Assembly: GCF_012396605.1 (NCBI RefSeq)
Contig: NZ_JAAXPW010000030.1
Span: 1 to 39,343, forward strand
Direction: 5' to 3'
DNA length: 39,343 nucleotides
From: Ureibacillus thermosphaericus
Lineage (GTDB): Bacteria > Bacillota > Bacilli > Bacillales_A > Planococcaceae
The position numbers and the translations under genes are program-made. Under the pieces are notes generated by a model. It did no database searches. It was not told the origin of the DNA and saw only the letters and a program-made list of their open reading frames with translations. Shown here in pieces: positions 1 to 7,794 of the stretch. Numbering within the stretch: position 1 is the first letter of the stretch; every line of letters starts with the position of its first letter.

Positions 1-88
1 GCTAGGCTTTCAATTGGTTCGCTCGACTTGCATGTATTAGGCACGCCGCCAGCGTTCGTCCTGAGCCAGGATCAAACTCTCCATAAAA
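1..88 (-). rRNA. 16S rRNA, 5' end only (partial)
   Basis: The reverse complement begins at the mature 5' end and contains the universal primer region GAGTTTGATCCTGGCTCAG followed by the conserved GACGAACGCTGGCGGCGTG. Only the first 88 or so bases are inside the window, up to the first variable loop; the rest lies to the left. It is transcribed leftward behind seven tRNA genes, so this is a tRNA-first rRNA operon. The exact 5' end is set by similarity to Bacillus 16S and may be off by a few bases. Confidence 0.96.
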
Positions 89-123
89 GAAAATTTGATT
101 TGCTCAAAATTTAATGTCCGAAT

Positions 124-153
124 CTAGATTGTTAACGAGGGTTAACAACTAGA
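124..153 (-). other. hairpin in the 16S leader
   Basis: Between tRNA-Gly and 16S lies an inverted repeat with arms TTGTTAAC and GTTAACAA around a 4-base loop. It is extended by TCTAG/TAGA pairing with one irregularity. The leader also contains CTTGAAAACTGAACA, familiar from Bacillus pre-16S leaders. The hairpin probably belongs to precursor processing or folding. It is not followed by a T-run, so I do not call it a terminator. Confidence 0.4.
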
Positions 154-221
154 TAATTTATTGCATTAACGTTTTGTTGTTCAGTTTTCAAGGTTCATTC
201 TTATTATTTAATACATAAAAA

Positions 222-295
222 TGGAGCGGGTGATGGGAATCGAACCCACGACATCAGCTTGGAAGGCTGAGGTTTTACCATTAAACTACACCCGC
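222..295 (-). tRNA. tRNA-Gly (anticodon TCC)
   Basis: A 74-base cloverleaf on the minus strand with acceptor GCGGGTG pairing CACCCGC, T-loop GGTTCGAATCC and anticodon loop CTTCCAA. The 3' CCA is encoded (TCCA end). It is the last tRNA before the 16S gene. Confidence 0.96.
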
Positions 296-334
296 ATTAT
301 TATTAAGAATTGTTATAGATCTCGCATTAGCACT

Positions 335-420
<86 letters not shown>

Positions 421-487
421 ATTTATCGGTGGCTTTATCAATTATACACTTTCGATTTAATTTGTCAAGCGTTTTTAATAAAAGAAG

Positions 488-559
488 TGAGCCATGAAGG
501 ACTCGAACCTTCGACCCTCTGATTAAAAGTCAGATGCTCTACCACTGAGCTAATGGCTC
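488..559 (-). tRNA. tRNA-Lys (anticodon TTT)
   Basis: A 72-base cloverleaf with acceptor GAGCCAT pairing ATGGCTC, anticodon loop CTTTTAA and T-loop GGTTCGAGTCC. The discriminator A is followed by CTTC, so CCA is not encoded and must be added after transcription. Confidence 0.95.
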
Positions 560-568
560 ATAATGGAA

Positions 569-643
569 TGGCTGGGGTACCAGGATTCGAACCTGGGCAT
601 GACGGAATCAAAATCCGTTGCCTTACCACTTGGCTATACCCCA
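569..643 (-). tRNA. tRNA-Gln (anticodon TTG)
   Basis: A 75-base cloverleaf with acceptor TGGGGTA pairing TACCCCA, discriminator G and encoded CCA. The anticodon loop is TTTTGAT and the T-arm contains GGTTCGAATCC. Confidence 0.96.
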
Positions 644-647
644 ATAA

Positions 648-723
648 TGGCGGTCCCGACCGGGATCGAACCGGCGATCTCCTGCGTGACAGGCAGGCAT
701 GTTAACCGCTACACCACGGGACC
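648..723 (-). tRNA. tRNA-Asp (anticodon GTC)
   Basis: A 76-base cloverleaf with acceptor GGTCCCG pairing CGGGACC, anticodon loop CTGTCAC, T-loop GGTTCGATCCC and encoded CCA. Only four bases separate it from tRNA-Gln, so the cluster is one processed transcript. Confidence 0.96.
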
Positions 724-732
724 TAATTATAA

Positions 733-804
733 TGACCCCTACGGGATTCGAACCCGTGTTACCGCCGTGAAAGGGCGGTGTCTTAACCACTTGACCAAGG
801 GGCC
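733..804 (-). tRNA. tRNA-Glu (anticodon TTC)
   Basis: A 72-base cloverleaf with acceptor GGCCCCT pairing AGGGGTC (one G-U pair), anticodon loop CTTTCAC and T-loop GGTTCGAATCC. The discriminator A is followed by TTATAA, so CCA is not encoded. One base separates it from tRNA-Asn. Confidence 0.95.
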
Positions 805-805
805 A

Positions 806-880
806 TGGCTCCGAAGGTAGGATTCGAACCTACGACCAACCGGTTAACAGCCGGTTGCTCTACCACTGAGCTACTTCGGA
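806..880 (-). tRNA. tRNA-Asn (anticodon GTT)
   Basis: A 75-base cloverleaf with acceptor TCCGAAG pairing CTTCGGA, anticodon loop CTGTTAA and encoded CCA. It is the first gene of the tRNA-rRNA transcript, as Asn is in the B. subtilis trnS cluster. Confidence 0.96.
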
Positions 881-917
881 ATAATCATTTTGCAGAATCA
901 TCCTACCGACTTTTATT

Positions 918-946
918 ATTATAAAGACGGTCATCCGAAAAGTCAA
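918..946 (-). promoter_or_regulatory. sigma-A promoter of the tRNA-16S operon
   Basis: On the minus strand TTGACT and a perfect TATAAT are separated by exactly 17 bases, about 38 bases upstream of tRNA-Asn. It is the best vegetative promoter in the window, as expected for a stable-RNA operon. No other promoter of this quality is seen before 16S. Confidence 0.85.
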
Positions 947-1071
947 CACTTTTTTTCATTATTTTTATTTTCATGAATATGTGTAGCTTTCGAGGATTCA
1001 ACGGTCTAACTAAGTAATTTTAGCGACTTTAATAATTTAACATAAATTATTAATAATGTAAAGCTATTTTT

Positions 1072-1533
1072 TCATGGGTACATTAATTTTTTTAAAAAGC
1101 CGTAACATTTACCACAACGATATTTGCTAACATCTATTCTTCGCTTTCTAGGATATTGTTGTTTACAAGATAAGCATTCATATAAATGAATCATCTTATT
1201 ATATTTTCTAATGTTTTCTTCGATTCTAGAACAATATCTAGGTGCTCCAACTTTAGTTAATAAATCTCGAAAATCTTTATCGCGATGCTTATATCCTTTC
1301 CCTTGAATATGTAAATGATAATGGCAAAGTTCGTGAAGTATAATCCCCCGTAATTCATTAATCCCAAAAAGCTCATATGACTTTTTATTGATTTCAATAT
1401 TGTGACTTTTAAGCAAGTATCGTCCTCCTGTTGTTCTTAACCTAGGATTAAAATAAGCTTTATGTATAAACTGTCGACCGAAATACTCTAAAGACAATTG
1501 TTCCACTAGTTGTTGTAACTCTTGATCAGTCAT
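1072..1533 (-). CDS. SprT-like zinc protein (YdcK family)
   Basis: A 153-residue SprT family protein. The metallopeptidase-type HELCH motif lies in the middle, preceded by [16 protein letters not shown], which is typical of the bacterial family. A C-terminal zinc-ribbon-like region has Cys pairs CLSC and CGKC. The start is ATG at 1533, 18 bases inside the longest frame, because GGTGGG sits just upstream and the protein then begins MTDQELQQL as I recall for YdcK. Its place between tex and the tRNA cluster also matches B. subtilis ydcK. The physiological substrate is unknown. The tex terminator lies just upstream, so the gene probably has its own promoter, which I could not identify. Confidence 0.88.
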   Translation of the reverse strand: MTDQELQQLVEQLSLEYFGRQFIHKAYFNPRLRTTGGRYLLKSHNIEINKKSYELFGINELRGIILHELCHYHLHIQGKGYKHRDKDFRDLLTKVGAPRYCSRIEENIRKYNKMIHLYECLSCKQQYPRKRRIDVSKYRCGKCYGFLKKLMYP

Positions 1534-1593
1534 TTTCCCACCGTTCTTCATTACAATATTTTATCCCTTTTCAACACAAGTTTATCATAATAA

Positions 1594-1624
1594 TAAAAGA
1601 GGTGTCTGGTTGTTTAGACACCCC
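1594..1624 (-). terminator. intrinsic terminator of tex
   Basis: On the minus strand GGTGTCT and AGACACC form a hairpin around an 8-base loop, followed by TCTTTTATTATTA. It lies 65 bases past the tex stop codon and separates tex from the sprT-like gene. Confidence 0.75.
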
Positions 1625-1689
1625 TAGCACTTCTAATATAATAGAACTGATAATTTATCATTTAATACATGACAACTATTATTAAGTTT

Positions 1690-3879
1690 TCACTTTTCCA
1701 TTTCGTTAGCAACATTTTCTTTTTCCGGTGGAATCATCGTTAAAGAAATTCTACCTTTTTCAATTTCTACTTTTTCTACCCAAACCGTTACAATATCACC
1801 TAAGGAAACGACATCAAGCGGATGTTTCACTCTTCCTTTTTTCAATTTTGAAATGTGCACAAGACCATCTTGTTTAACCCCGATATCAACAAAAGCTCCA
1901 AAGTCTACAACATTTCGAACAGTGCCTTGTAATTCCATTCCCACTTGTAAATCTTCCATTTTTAAAACATCGGTTTTTAACAACGGTTGCGGGAACTCAT
2001 CGCGAGGGTCCCTCATCGGCTTCATTAAACTATCTACAATATCTTTAATTGTGATTTCACCAACACCTAATTTCTCGCTTAGTTCTACCAAGTTCACTTC
2101 ACTTAGCGTCTTTTCACATTTTTCAGTACCAATATCTTGTTGAGTTAGTCCACAAATTTCAAGTATTCTTTCCGCTATTGGATAGCTTTCTGGGTGAATA
2201 CCCGTTGCATCGAATGGATTTTCTGCATCTGGTATCCGCAAGAATCCGATTGCTTGTTCATAAGTTTTGGCGCCCAGTCGAGGCACTTTTTTCAATTGAG
2301 TGCGTGATGTAAATTTTCCATTTTCACTTCTCATTTTTACAATATTTTCTGCTACAGATTTAGAAAGACCTGAAACATATTGCAACAACGAACTTGATGC
2401 AGTATTTACGTCAACTCCTACTTGGTTCACGGCCGTCTCTACAATAAACGTTAACGATTCTGCTAATTTCTTTTGGGATACATCATGTTGATATTGACCA
2501 ACACCTACTGCTTTAGGATCGATTTTTACGAGTTCTGATAATGGATCTTGTAGGCGTCTTGCGATTGAAACAGCACTTCGTTGCTCTACTTGTAAGTCAG
2601 GAAATTCTTCCCTAGCAATTTCAGAAGCAGAATATACGGATGCTCCTGCTTCATTAACGATGACATAAGATACCTTTCGTTCCACTTCTTTTAGAACATC
2701 CGCAATAAATTGTTCAGTTTCTCTAGATGCCGTACCATTACCAATTGCAATAATATCAATTGGATATTTATTCAATAACGATTTGATTATCTCTTTCGAT
2801 TCTTCTGTTTTCGAAACTGGCGGATGTGGGTAAATGGCTGAAACTTCTAACATTTTTCCGGTTTCGTCAACAACCGCTAATTTACAACCCGTTCGATATG
2901 CAGGGTCTATTCCAAGAACCATAATGCCGCGTATTGGCGGTTGTAAAAGTAAGCTTCTTAAATTTTCTGAGAAAATATGAATTGCTTGAATTTCTGCCTT
3001 TTCAGTTAATTCGTTTCGAATTTCTCTTTCAATTGAAGGTTGAATCAGGCGTTTGTAACTATCTTCAATTGCTTCTTTCACCGGTGTAATTGAAGGTGAG
3101 TTCGATTTGAACGGAATCCATTCTTTTTCCATGATGAAAAGAGCCTTCTCTAATGGGACATGGATGGATACTTTTAGCACTTCTTCTTTTTCGCCCCGGT
3201 TGATGGCTAGTGTTCGGTGAGGAACAATAGATTTTACAGGTTCTTCGTATTCATAATACATTTCAAATACTTTCTTTTCATCTTTATTCTCATCTTTTAC
3301 CGAAGTAGTAATGAGCCCTTCTCTCCACGTTAGTTTTCTTAATAAATCACGAATTTTTGCATCATCAGAAAAACGTTCAGCTAAAATATCTTTAGCACCA
3401 TTTATCGCATCTTCTACCGTGAATACTTCTTTCTCTTCATTAATGAATGGGCTGGCTAACTTCTCTACTGGATCGTTTCCAAATTTCATTAATTCTTCAG
3501 CTAACGGTTCTAAACCTCGCTCTTTGGCAACAGTAGCTTTTGTTCGACGTTTCTGTTTATATGGGCGATATAAATCTTCCACTCGTTGCAAAATCGTTGC
3601 TGCTCGAATTTCAGCGGCTAATTCTTCTGTCAATTTTCCTTGCTCATCGATTAGCCGAAGAACCTCTTCTTTTCTTTGCTCTAGTTGTTGTATATAATGA
3701 TAGCGTTCTTCAATCAATTTAATCTGCACTTCATCAAGGGAGCCAGTTGCTTCTTTACGATAACGTGCGATGAATGGCACTGTATTCCCGTCTTCTAATA
3801 ATTTAATGACCGCTTCCACTTGGGATGGTTTAACTTCTGCGTCGTTTGCAATCAATTGAAGCATTTGCTTTTCGTCCAT
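1690..3879 (-). CDS. tex: Tex family RNA-binding transcription protein
   Basis: A 729-residue Tex/YdcI protein. It has the usual order: N-terminal Tex helical domain (including VPFIARYRKEATGSLDE), a YqgF/RuvC-like nuclease-fold core (GIDPAYRTGCKLAVVDETG), a helix-hairpin-helix part (VGVDVNTASSSLL, PRLGAKTYEQAIGFLRI) and a C-terminal S1 RNA-binding domain (GTVRNVVDFGAFVDIGVKQD) over roughly the last 80 residues. Tex binds nucleic acid and RNA polymerase and is linked to toxin and stress gene expression in other bacteria; its biochemical role is incompletely known. The length is normal and the frame intact. It lies directly after the sigB operon, as in B. subtilis apart from missing intervening genes. 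A TATAAT at 3956-3961 could be its -10 element but has no clear -35. Confidence 0.95.
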   Translation of the reverse strand: MDEKQMLQLIANDAEVKPSQVEAVIKLLEDGNTVPFIARYRKEATGSLDEVQIKLIEERYHYIQQLEQRKEEVLRLIDEQGKLTEELAAEIRAATILQRVEDLYRPYKQKRRTKATVAKERGLEPLAEELMKFGNDPVEKLASPFINEEKEVFTVEDAINGAKDILAERFSDDAKIRDLLRKLTWREGLITTSVKDENKDEKKVFEMYYEYEEPVKSIVPHRTLAINRGEKEEVLKVSIHVPLEKALFIMEKEWIPFKSNSPSITPVKEAIEDSYKRLIQPSIEREIRNELTEKAEIQAIHIFSENLRSLLLQPPIRGIMVLGIDPAYRTGCKLAVVDETGKMLEVSAIYPHPPVSKTEESKEIIKSLLNKYPIDIIAIGNGTASRETEQFIADVLKEVERKVSYVIVNEAGASVYSASEIAREEFPDLQVEQRSAVSIARRLQDPLSELVKIDPKAVGVGQYQHDVSQKKLAESLTFIVETAVNQVGVDVNTASSSLLQYVSGLSKSVAENIVKMRSENGKFTSRTQLKKVPRLGAKTYEQAIGFLRIPDAENPFDATGIHPESYPIAERILEICGLTQQDIGTEKCEKTLSEVNLVELSEKLGVGEITIKDIVDSLMKPMRDPRDEFPQPLLKTDVLKMEDLQVGMELQGTVRNVVDFGAFVDIGVKQDGLVHISKLKKGRVKHPLDVVSLGDIVTVWVEKVEIEKGRISLTMIPPEKENVANEMEK

Positions 3880-4013
3880 TTTTCCACTGCCTTTCTACCT
3901 TAGAACCTTTCCAATTCAATCGACTAAAAAATTATTTAGACAGAGTTATTTTATCATTATACTTATTTAAATGACCAATTGATGTATTTGTAATAGTAAG
4001 TAAGAACACTTAT

Positions 4014-4043
4014 ATAAAAATAGCCCACTCCAGTGAGCAGGCT
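4014..4043 (-). terminator. terminator of the sigB operon
   Basis: On the minus strand AGCCTGCTC pairs with GAGTGGGCT through a 4-base loop, with two G-U pairs, followed by ATTTTTAT. It begins about 20 bases after the sigB stop. It closes the operon with no room for rsbX between sigB and tex. Confidence 0.75.
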
Positions 4044-4063
4044 TGTCCACATTTTCTATTCTA

Positions 4064-4846
4064 TTAAATTGAAACACTGCTATTAGTCGTAATAGCGCTC
4101 TTCAGTTTTTCAATGGCTTTTCTCTGTATACGAGAAACATGCATTTGAGAAATTCCTAACATTTCACCAGCTTCTTTTTGACTTAATTGATCTAAAAAGG
4201 TAAGCTGAAGAATTTGCTTTTCCCGTTCTGATAAGATATCTATTACTTCAGAAAATACAATTCTTTTATTTGTAAGCTCGAAACGATCATCCTCTTTTCC
4301 TAGCATATCTAATAAAGTAACGGTACTTCCATCCGTATCTGATTCAATCGAATGATCAATCGATAACGCTTGATAATTTTTTCCGATTTCCATTGCTTCC
4401 AATACTTCTTCCACTTCAACATCTAAGTAATCCGCGATTTCTGGAATGGTAGGAGAGTGCTGTAATTTCACTGTTAACAATTCCACGGCTGATTTTATCT
4501 TCGGTCCTAACTCTTTTATACGGCGTGGAACATGAACATCCCAAGTTTTATCACGCAAAAAACGTTTAATTTCGCCAATGATTGTCGGAATAGCAAAAAC
4601 TTCAAAATTTTTGCCAAGAGAGGGATCATAACGTTTAATTGCACCCAACAATCCCAACATCCCAACTTGAAACACATCATCATAGAGCGATTTTCCATAG
4701 GAATATTTTTTAGCAATGGATTCAACTAAATTCTCATAATGAAGCACAATGCTTGTCAGAAGTTCTTCATCTCCTGTTTGTTGATATTGGAGAATGACAG
4801 AAATAACTTCTTCTTCCTGCCTAAGTGATTGGGATTTTGTGGACAT
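4064..4846 (-). CDS. sigB: RNA polymerase sigma factor SigB (general stress)
   Basis: A 260-residue sigma-70 family factor of the sigma-B/F/G group. Region 2 contains VGMLGLLGAIKRYDPSLGKNF, then IPTIIGEIKRFLRDKTWDVH and VPRRIKELGP. Region 4 ends with the helix-turn-helix QKEAGEMLGISQMHVSRIQR. It recruits RNA polymerase to general stress promoters and is held inactive by RsbW. The start codon lies inside the end of rsbW (26-base overlap), so the two are probably translationally coupled. Closest in sequence to B. subtilis SigB rather than SigF or SigG, and the operon context confirms this. Confidence 0.97.
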   Translation of the reverse strand: MSTKSQSLRQEEEVISVILQYQQTGDEELLTSIVLHYENLVESIAKKYSYGKSLYDDVFQVGMLGLLGAIKRYDPSLGKNFEVFAIPTIIGEIKRFLRDKTWDVHVPRRIKELGPKIKSAVELLTVKLQHSPTIPEIADYLDVEVEEVLEAMEIGKNYQALSIDHSIESDTDGSTVTLLDMLGKEDDRFELTNKRIVFSEVIDILSEREKQILQLTFLDQLSQKEAGEMLGISQMHVSRIQRKAIEKLKSAITTNSSVSI

Positions 4847-5294
4847 TTTCTTTCACCTGCTCTCTTGCGACATATTTCGTCATGAAAACAGTAACTCCAC
4901 CTTCATTGTTCATTCTCACCTCGTCCATTAAAGTTTCCATTAAATAAAGACCTAGTCCGCCTTCTCGTAAACTTTTAATATTTTCGTCTTCTCGATATGG
5001 TCCAATTTTTGACTTAATCTCTTCGAAATTAAATCCATTTCCATAATCTGAAACCATAATTTCCATTTTATTATTGTACAATGCACAGCCGATGACGATT
5101 TCTCCTTCATCCAAACCATGATAGGCATGTTGCACTACATTTGTAACCGCCTCACTGACTGCGATTTTCATATCTTCAATTTCATCATAAAAAAAGCCTA
5201 CTCGAGTTGCTAAACCAGATATCGAAAGCCGAATAACACTTACATATTGTGGCTTCGCAGGAATTCGTATTTCTACATAATCAAATGCACTCAT
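4821..5294 (-). CDS. rsbW: anti-sigma-B factor / serine kinase RsbW
   Basis: A 157-residue GHKL ATPase-fold kinase. The N box is EAVTNVVQHAYHG, the G1 motif DYGNGFNF, and the G2-type loop LREGGLGLYLMETLMDEV. It binds SigB, and it phosphorylates RsbV to silence it. I place the start at ATG 5294 because AAGGTGG lies upstream at good spacing and the protein then opens FDYVEIRIPAK, as in RsbW. The open frame continues ten residues further up with no ribosome site. It overlaps the end of rsbV by 14 bases and the start of sigB by 26. Confidence 0.96.
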   Translation of the reverse strand: MSAFDYVEIRIPAKPQYVSVIRLSISGLATRVGFFYDEIEDMKIAVSEAVTNVVQHAYHGLDEGEIVIGCALYNNKMEIMVSDYGNGFNFEEIKSKIGPYREDENIKSLREGGLGLYLMETLMDEVRMNNEGGVTVFMTKYVAREQVKENVHKIPIT

Positions 5295-5625
5295 TAGCTG
5301 GTTCCACCTTTTTATCAGTTTCAATATCCATTAATTCACTCAGCCCAGTGATTTCAAACAATCTAGCTAAGCGACTAGATAGGCGTACTAACTTTAATTC
5401 GGCATTTTCTTTTAATACTTTTTTATAAAATGCAACAAAAACTCCCAATCCCGTACTATCCATATAGGTAACTTTTGATAGGTCTAATTCAATAATCGAA
5501 CTTTTATTGATTGTGATTACCTCTAGTTCCTCCCTTAACATTGGAGCAGTGTAAGTGTCGATTTCTCCTTCTATTACCCCATATATACGATTCCCTTCTT
5601 CCCGAAATTGTACATTGACATTCAT
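5281..5625 (-). CDS. rsbV: anti-anti-sigma factor RsbV
   Basis: A 114-residue STAS domain protein. The phosphorylation loop YMDSTGLGVFVAF puts the target serine at about residue 57. Unphosphorylated RsbV binds RsbW and frees SigB; RsbU removes the phosphate. The start is ATG 5625, preceded by GGAGGTG at ideal spacing; a TTG fifteen bases further upstream overlaps that ribosome site and is unlikely. It is the first gene after the internal sigma-B promoter. Confidence 0.95.
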   Translation of the reverse strand: MNVNVQFREEGNRIYGVIEGEIDTYTAPMLREELEVITINKSSIIELDLSKVTYMDSTGLGVFVAFYKKVLKENAELKLVRLSSRLARLFEITGLSELMDIETDKKVEPANECI

Positions 5626-5655
5626 CCAGGACACCTCCAAATTGACTATAGTACC

Positions 5656-5681
5656 TTTCCCCCAAAATACAATGATTAAAC
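5656..5681 (-). promoter_or_regulatory. sigma-B autoregulatory promoter before rsbV
   Basis: In the 74 bases between rsbU and rsbV, the minus strand reads GTTTAA, a 14-base spacer, then GGGAAA. This fits the sigma-B consensus (GTTTAA, 12-15 bases, GGGWAW) and lies about 30 bases before the rsbV start. B. subtilis has a sigma-B promoter in the same place, giving positive autoregulation of rsbV-rsbW-sigB. Confidence 0.8.
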
Positions 5682-5699
5682 CTATAATTATATTACTTT

Positions 5700-6698
5700 C
5701 TAATATTTTTTAATTGTAACAATAGTAAAATCATCTTCCAATAGAAAATCTTGCAATTTATTTAAGTATTCAAAAATCTTCTCACACATTTCTTGCGCAC
5801 TTAAATGATTTAACGATTTCGCTAATTCCTTAATATATGTTCGTGAGTCAAAGTTGTCCATTTTTCTAAATTCAGTTACACCATCAGTAATCATAATAAT
5901 AAAATCATTTTCTGATAGATGAATGTCAGTTTGAGAGTACTTCATCTCAGGCAATACTCCTAATAATAATCCATTAGAATCTAAATCTGTAAATGTTTGT
6001 TGTTTGGAGTTATAGTAGAGTGCAGGTTCATGCCCAGCGGAACCAAAAGTAAATATATCCTTTTCTAAATCATATCGACCGTAAAACATGGATACGAACA
6101 TACTGTCATCAACGCTCTTTTCAATAATACGATTTAATACTTCTAAAACATAGGAAGGATTATTGTTTGCATATTCTAACGTATCCAAACCATATTTCAC
6201 CATCGACATACATAGTGCTGCAGGTACACCTTTGCCAACTACATCCGTAACAGCTACACTAAAATATTTCCCATCATCATGCATAAAGTGAACATAGTCA
6301 CCATTCATTTTTCGAACAGGCACAGAAACCATTCCAATATCAAGACCGTTTGGTTTCGGAATTTTTGTTTCAAGCAATAAATTCTGAATTTTTGCGGCTA
6401 TTTCCATTTCAATTCGAATCTCTTCTTGCTTTAATAATAAACTTTGATGTTCCTTTAACATCAATCCAAAGTCAACCATCACTTCGATTAAAAAATCAAA
6501 AGAATTTAATACAGAATCAGGAAGATCTGGAACAATATATTCTAGCGACTGTTTATGAATACTAACTAAATCTTCAGGAGAAACATTACTCTTCATTAAT
6601 TGGCGCACTAAATTTTGACCGATGTATAGATTGCTTTCATTTTGATTTAATAAATAATCTGATAAAACTTTTTGATATTGGACTTTTAATTCTTTCAA
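5700..6698 (-). CDS. rsbU: PP2C-type serine phosphatase RsbU
   Basis: A 332-residue phosphatase that reactivates RsbV. The N-terminal 80 residues form the helical RsbT-binding domain (SLEYIVPDLPDSVLNSFDFL). The SpoIIE/PP2C domain follows, with metal-site segments DVVGKGVPAALCMSM, GSAGHEPALYY, ITDGVTEF and LLEDDFTIV. The start is chosen as TTG 6698: AGGGAG lies at suitable spacing and the protein then begins near the homologue start. A GTG at 6725 is the longer alternative. Keeping the RsbT-binding domain suggests it is still activated by RsbT. Confidence 0.93.
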   Translation of the reverse strand: MKELKVQYQKVLSDYLLNQNESNLYIGQNLVRQLMKSNVSPEDLVSIHKQSLEYIVPDLPDSVLNSFDFLIEVMVDFGLMLKEHQSLLLKQEEIRIEMEIAAKIQNLLLETKIPKPNGLDIGMVSVPVRKMNGDYVHFMHDDGKYFSVAVTDVVGKGVPAALCMSMVKYGLDTLEYANNNPSYVLEVLNRIIEKSVDDSMFVSMFYGRYDLEKDIFTFGSAGHEPALYYNSKQQTFTDLDSNGLLLGVLPEMKYSQTDIHLSENDFIIMITDGVTEFRKMDNFDSRTYIKELAKSLNHLSAQEMCEKIFEYLNKLQDFLLEDDFTIVTIKKY

Positions 6699-6712
6699 GA
6701 GGAATACACTCC

Positions 6713-7114
6713 CTATTCCAACCACTTTTCAATCCTTATCACAGTTCCTTTACCTAATTCAGAATTGATTTGGATAGAATCCATTAATCGTTTTACACCT
6801 GGAAGTCCGACTCCTTGACTATTGGATGTTGTATAATTATCTTCCAGGATTTTGCGAGGATCAGAAATACCTGGACCATTATCTATTGCTGTAATAGCAA
6901 TTCCTTTTCGTCCATCTTTCTCTAATTTTTCGACAATAATTTCCCCCATGGTGGCATATAAATAAATATTTTTTGCTAATTCACTTGTAGCGGTGGCAAT
7001 TCTTGCTTGATCAACAACTCCAAAGCCAATTTCCTTGGCTAAATAGCGGCTTAATCGACGTGCAGCAACTATATCTAATTCCGTAACTATATTTACTGTC
7101 GGGTGATCTCTCAT
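6713..7114 (-). CDS. rsbT: switch protein / serine kinase RsbT
   Basis: A 133-residue GHKL-fold protein very close to B. subtilis RsbT (TELDIVAARRLSRYLAKEIGFG, ATSELAKNIYLYA, DNGPGI, QGVGLPGVKRLMD). RsbT normally sits in the stressosome with RsbR and RsbS and, on stress, leaves to activate RsbU. GGGGGTG lies at good spacing before the ATG. It is the first gene of this operon: no rsbR or rsbS precedes it, and the next gene upstream is ndoA behind its own terminator. All ATP-site motifs appear intact, so RsbT should be functional even though its usual partners are not encoded here. Confidence 0.95.
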   Translation of the reverse strand: MRDHPTVNIVTELDIVAARRLSRYLAKEIGFGVVDQARIATATSELAKNIYLYATMGEIIVEKLEKDGRKGIAITAIDNGPGISDPRKILEDNYTTSNSQGVGLPGVKRLMDSIQINSELGKGTVIRIEKWLE

Positions 7115-7387
7115 TTATTAACACCCCCATTGATTTTCCCTAATCACTAGGTCTTTATTCTATTAAAACAATATGTAGTTAAAAATATTGATAAGGATAT
7201 TGATAAAAATAGTATTTTATATATTTAATATAACGTATTGAATAATCTTCCATCAATTACATAAATATAGCCGCAATGACGGTACTTTCGAAAATTTAGA
7301 TATTTTTGATAAGAACGATCGAATTATTATTTCTATCTAATTAATATTATTTTCTAAATCATCTTTGCATTCTCCTCTTTTTTAAAC
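7115..7387. other. gene-free stretch where rsbR and rsbS would be expected
   Basis: With the ndoA terminator, this is a 324-base AT-rich gap between rsbT and ndoA. I see no open frame with a ribosome site on either strand and no remnant resembling RsbR or RsbS. A weak minus-strand promoter candidate is TTGATG (7251-7256), an 18-base spacer and TATATT (7227-7232). That would leave a leader of roughly 100 bases before rsbT. No sigma-B motif with acceptable spacing is present. Confidence 0.5.
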
Positions 7388-7423
7388 AAAAAAAGCTAAT
7401 AAAGCATCGTTTGCTTTATTAGC
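7388..7423 (-). terminator. terminator of ndoAI-ndoA
   Basis: A perfect 12-bp stem, GCTAATAAAGCA and its complement, with a 5-base loop. On the minus strand it is followed by a run of seven T. It starts about 16 bases after the ndoA stop and insulates the sigB operon from the toxin-antitoxin pair. Confidence 0.9.
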
Positions 7424-7438
7424 CTCATCGAATATGTA

Positions 7439-7789
7439 TTAAAATTTTATTAAACCTAAACTTATTTCCAAAGCGATATCAACTTTTTCCATCAGCTCAT
7501 CGTCCAGATGGGTTATTCGGTCGGTTAATCTGGACTTATCTATAGTGCGCAATTGTTCAAGCAAAACTACCGAGTCCCTTTCGAATCCATATTTTTTCGC
7601 ATCTATTTCGACATGGGTAGGTAATTTTGCTTTTTGAATTTGCGCAGTAATTGCAGCAATAATCACAGTAGGACTAAATCGATTCCCAATATCATTTTGG
7701 ATAATTAACACAGGCCTTGTACCGCCCTGTTCAGAACCTACAACAGGCGACAAGTCTGCAAAGAAAACGTCCCCACGTTTTACAATCAA
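7439..7789 (-). CDS. ndoA: endoribonuclease toxin NdoA (MazF family, EndoA)
   Basis: A 116-residue MazF-family mRNA interferase nearly identical in pattern to B. subtilis NdoA, which cuts at UACAU. Key residues Arg25 (GGTRPVLII) and Thr48 (AAIT) are present in the same numbering if the TTG at 7789 is the start. GGGGG lies about nine bases upstream of that TTG, whereas an in-frame ATG nine bases earlier touches the ribosome site. The 5' end nearly abuts the antitoxin gene, so the pair is co-transcribed and probably translationally coupled. Confidence 0.95.
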   Translation of the reverse strand: MIVKRGDVFFADLSPVVGSEQGGTRPVLIIQNDIGNRFSPTVIIAAITAQIQKAKLPTHVEIDAKKYGFERDSVVLLEQLRTIDKSRLTDRITHLDDELMEKVDIALEISLGLIKF

Positions 7790-7794
7790 TAATG

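Noticed and set aside
563-820. Plus-strand open frame of 85 codons
   Set aside because: It runs through the antisense of tRNA-Gln, Asp and Glu; these explain every conserved base.
3311-3697. 128-codon plus-strand frame inside tex
   Set aside because: Antisense shadow of a well-conserved gene, serine-rich as such shadows are.
7130-7180. GTTTTA and GGGAAA upstream of rsbT, possible sigma-B promoter
   Set aside because: The two boxes are about 24 bases apart, far outside the 12-15 base range.
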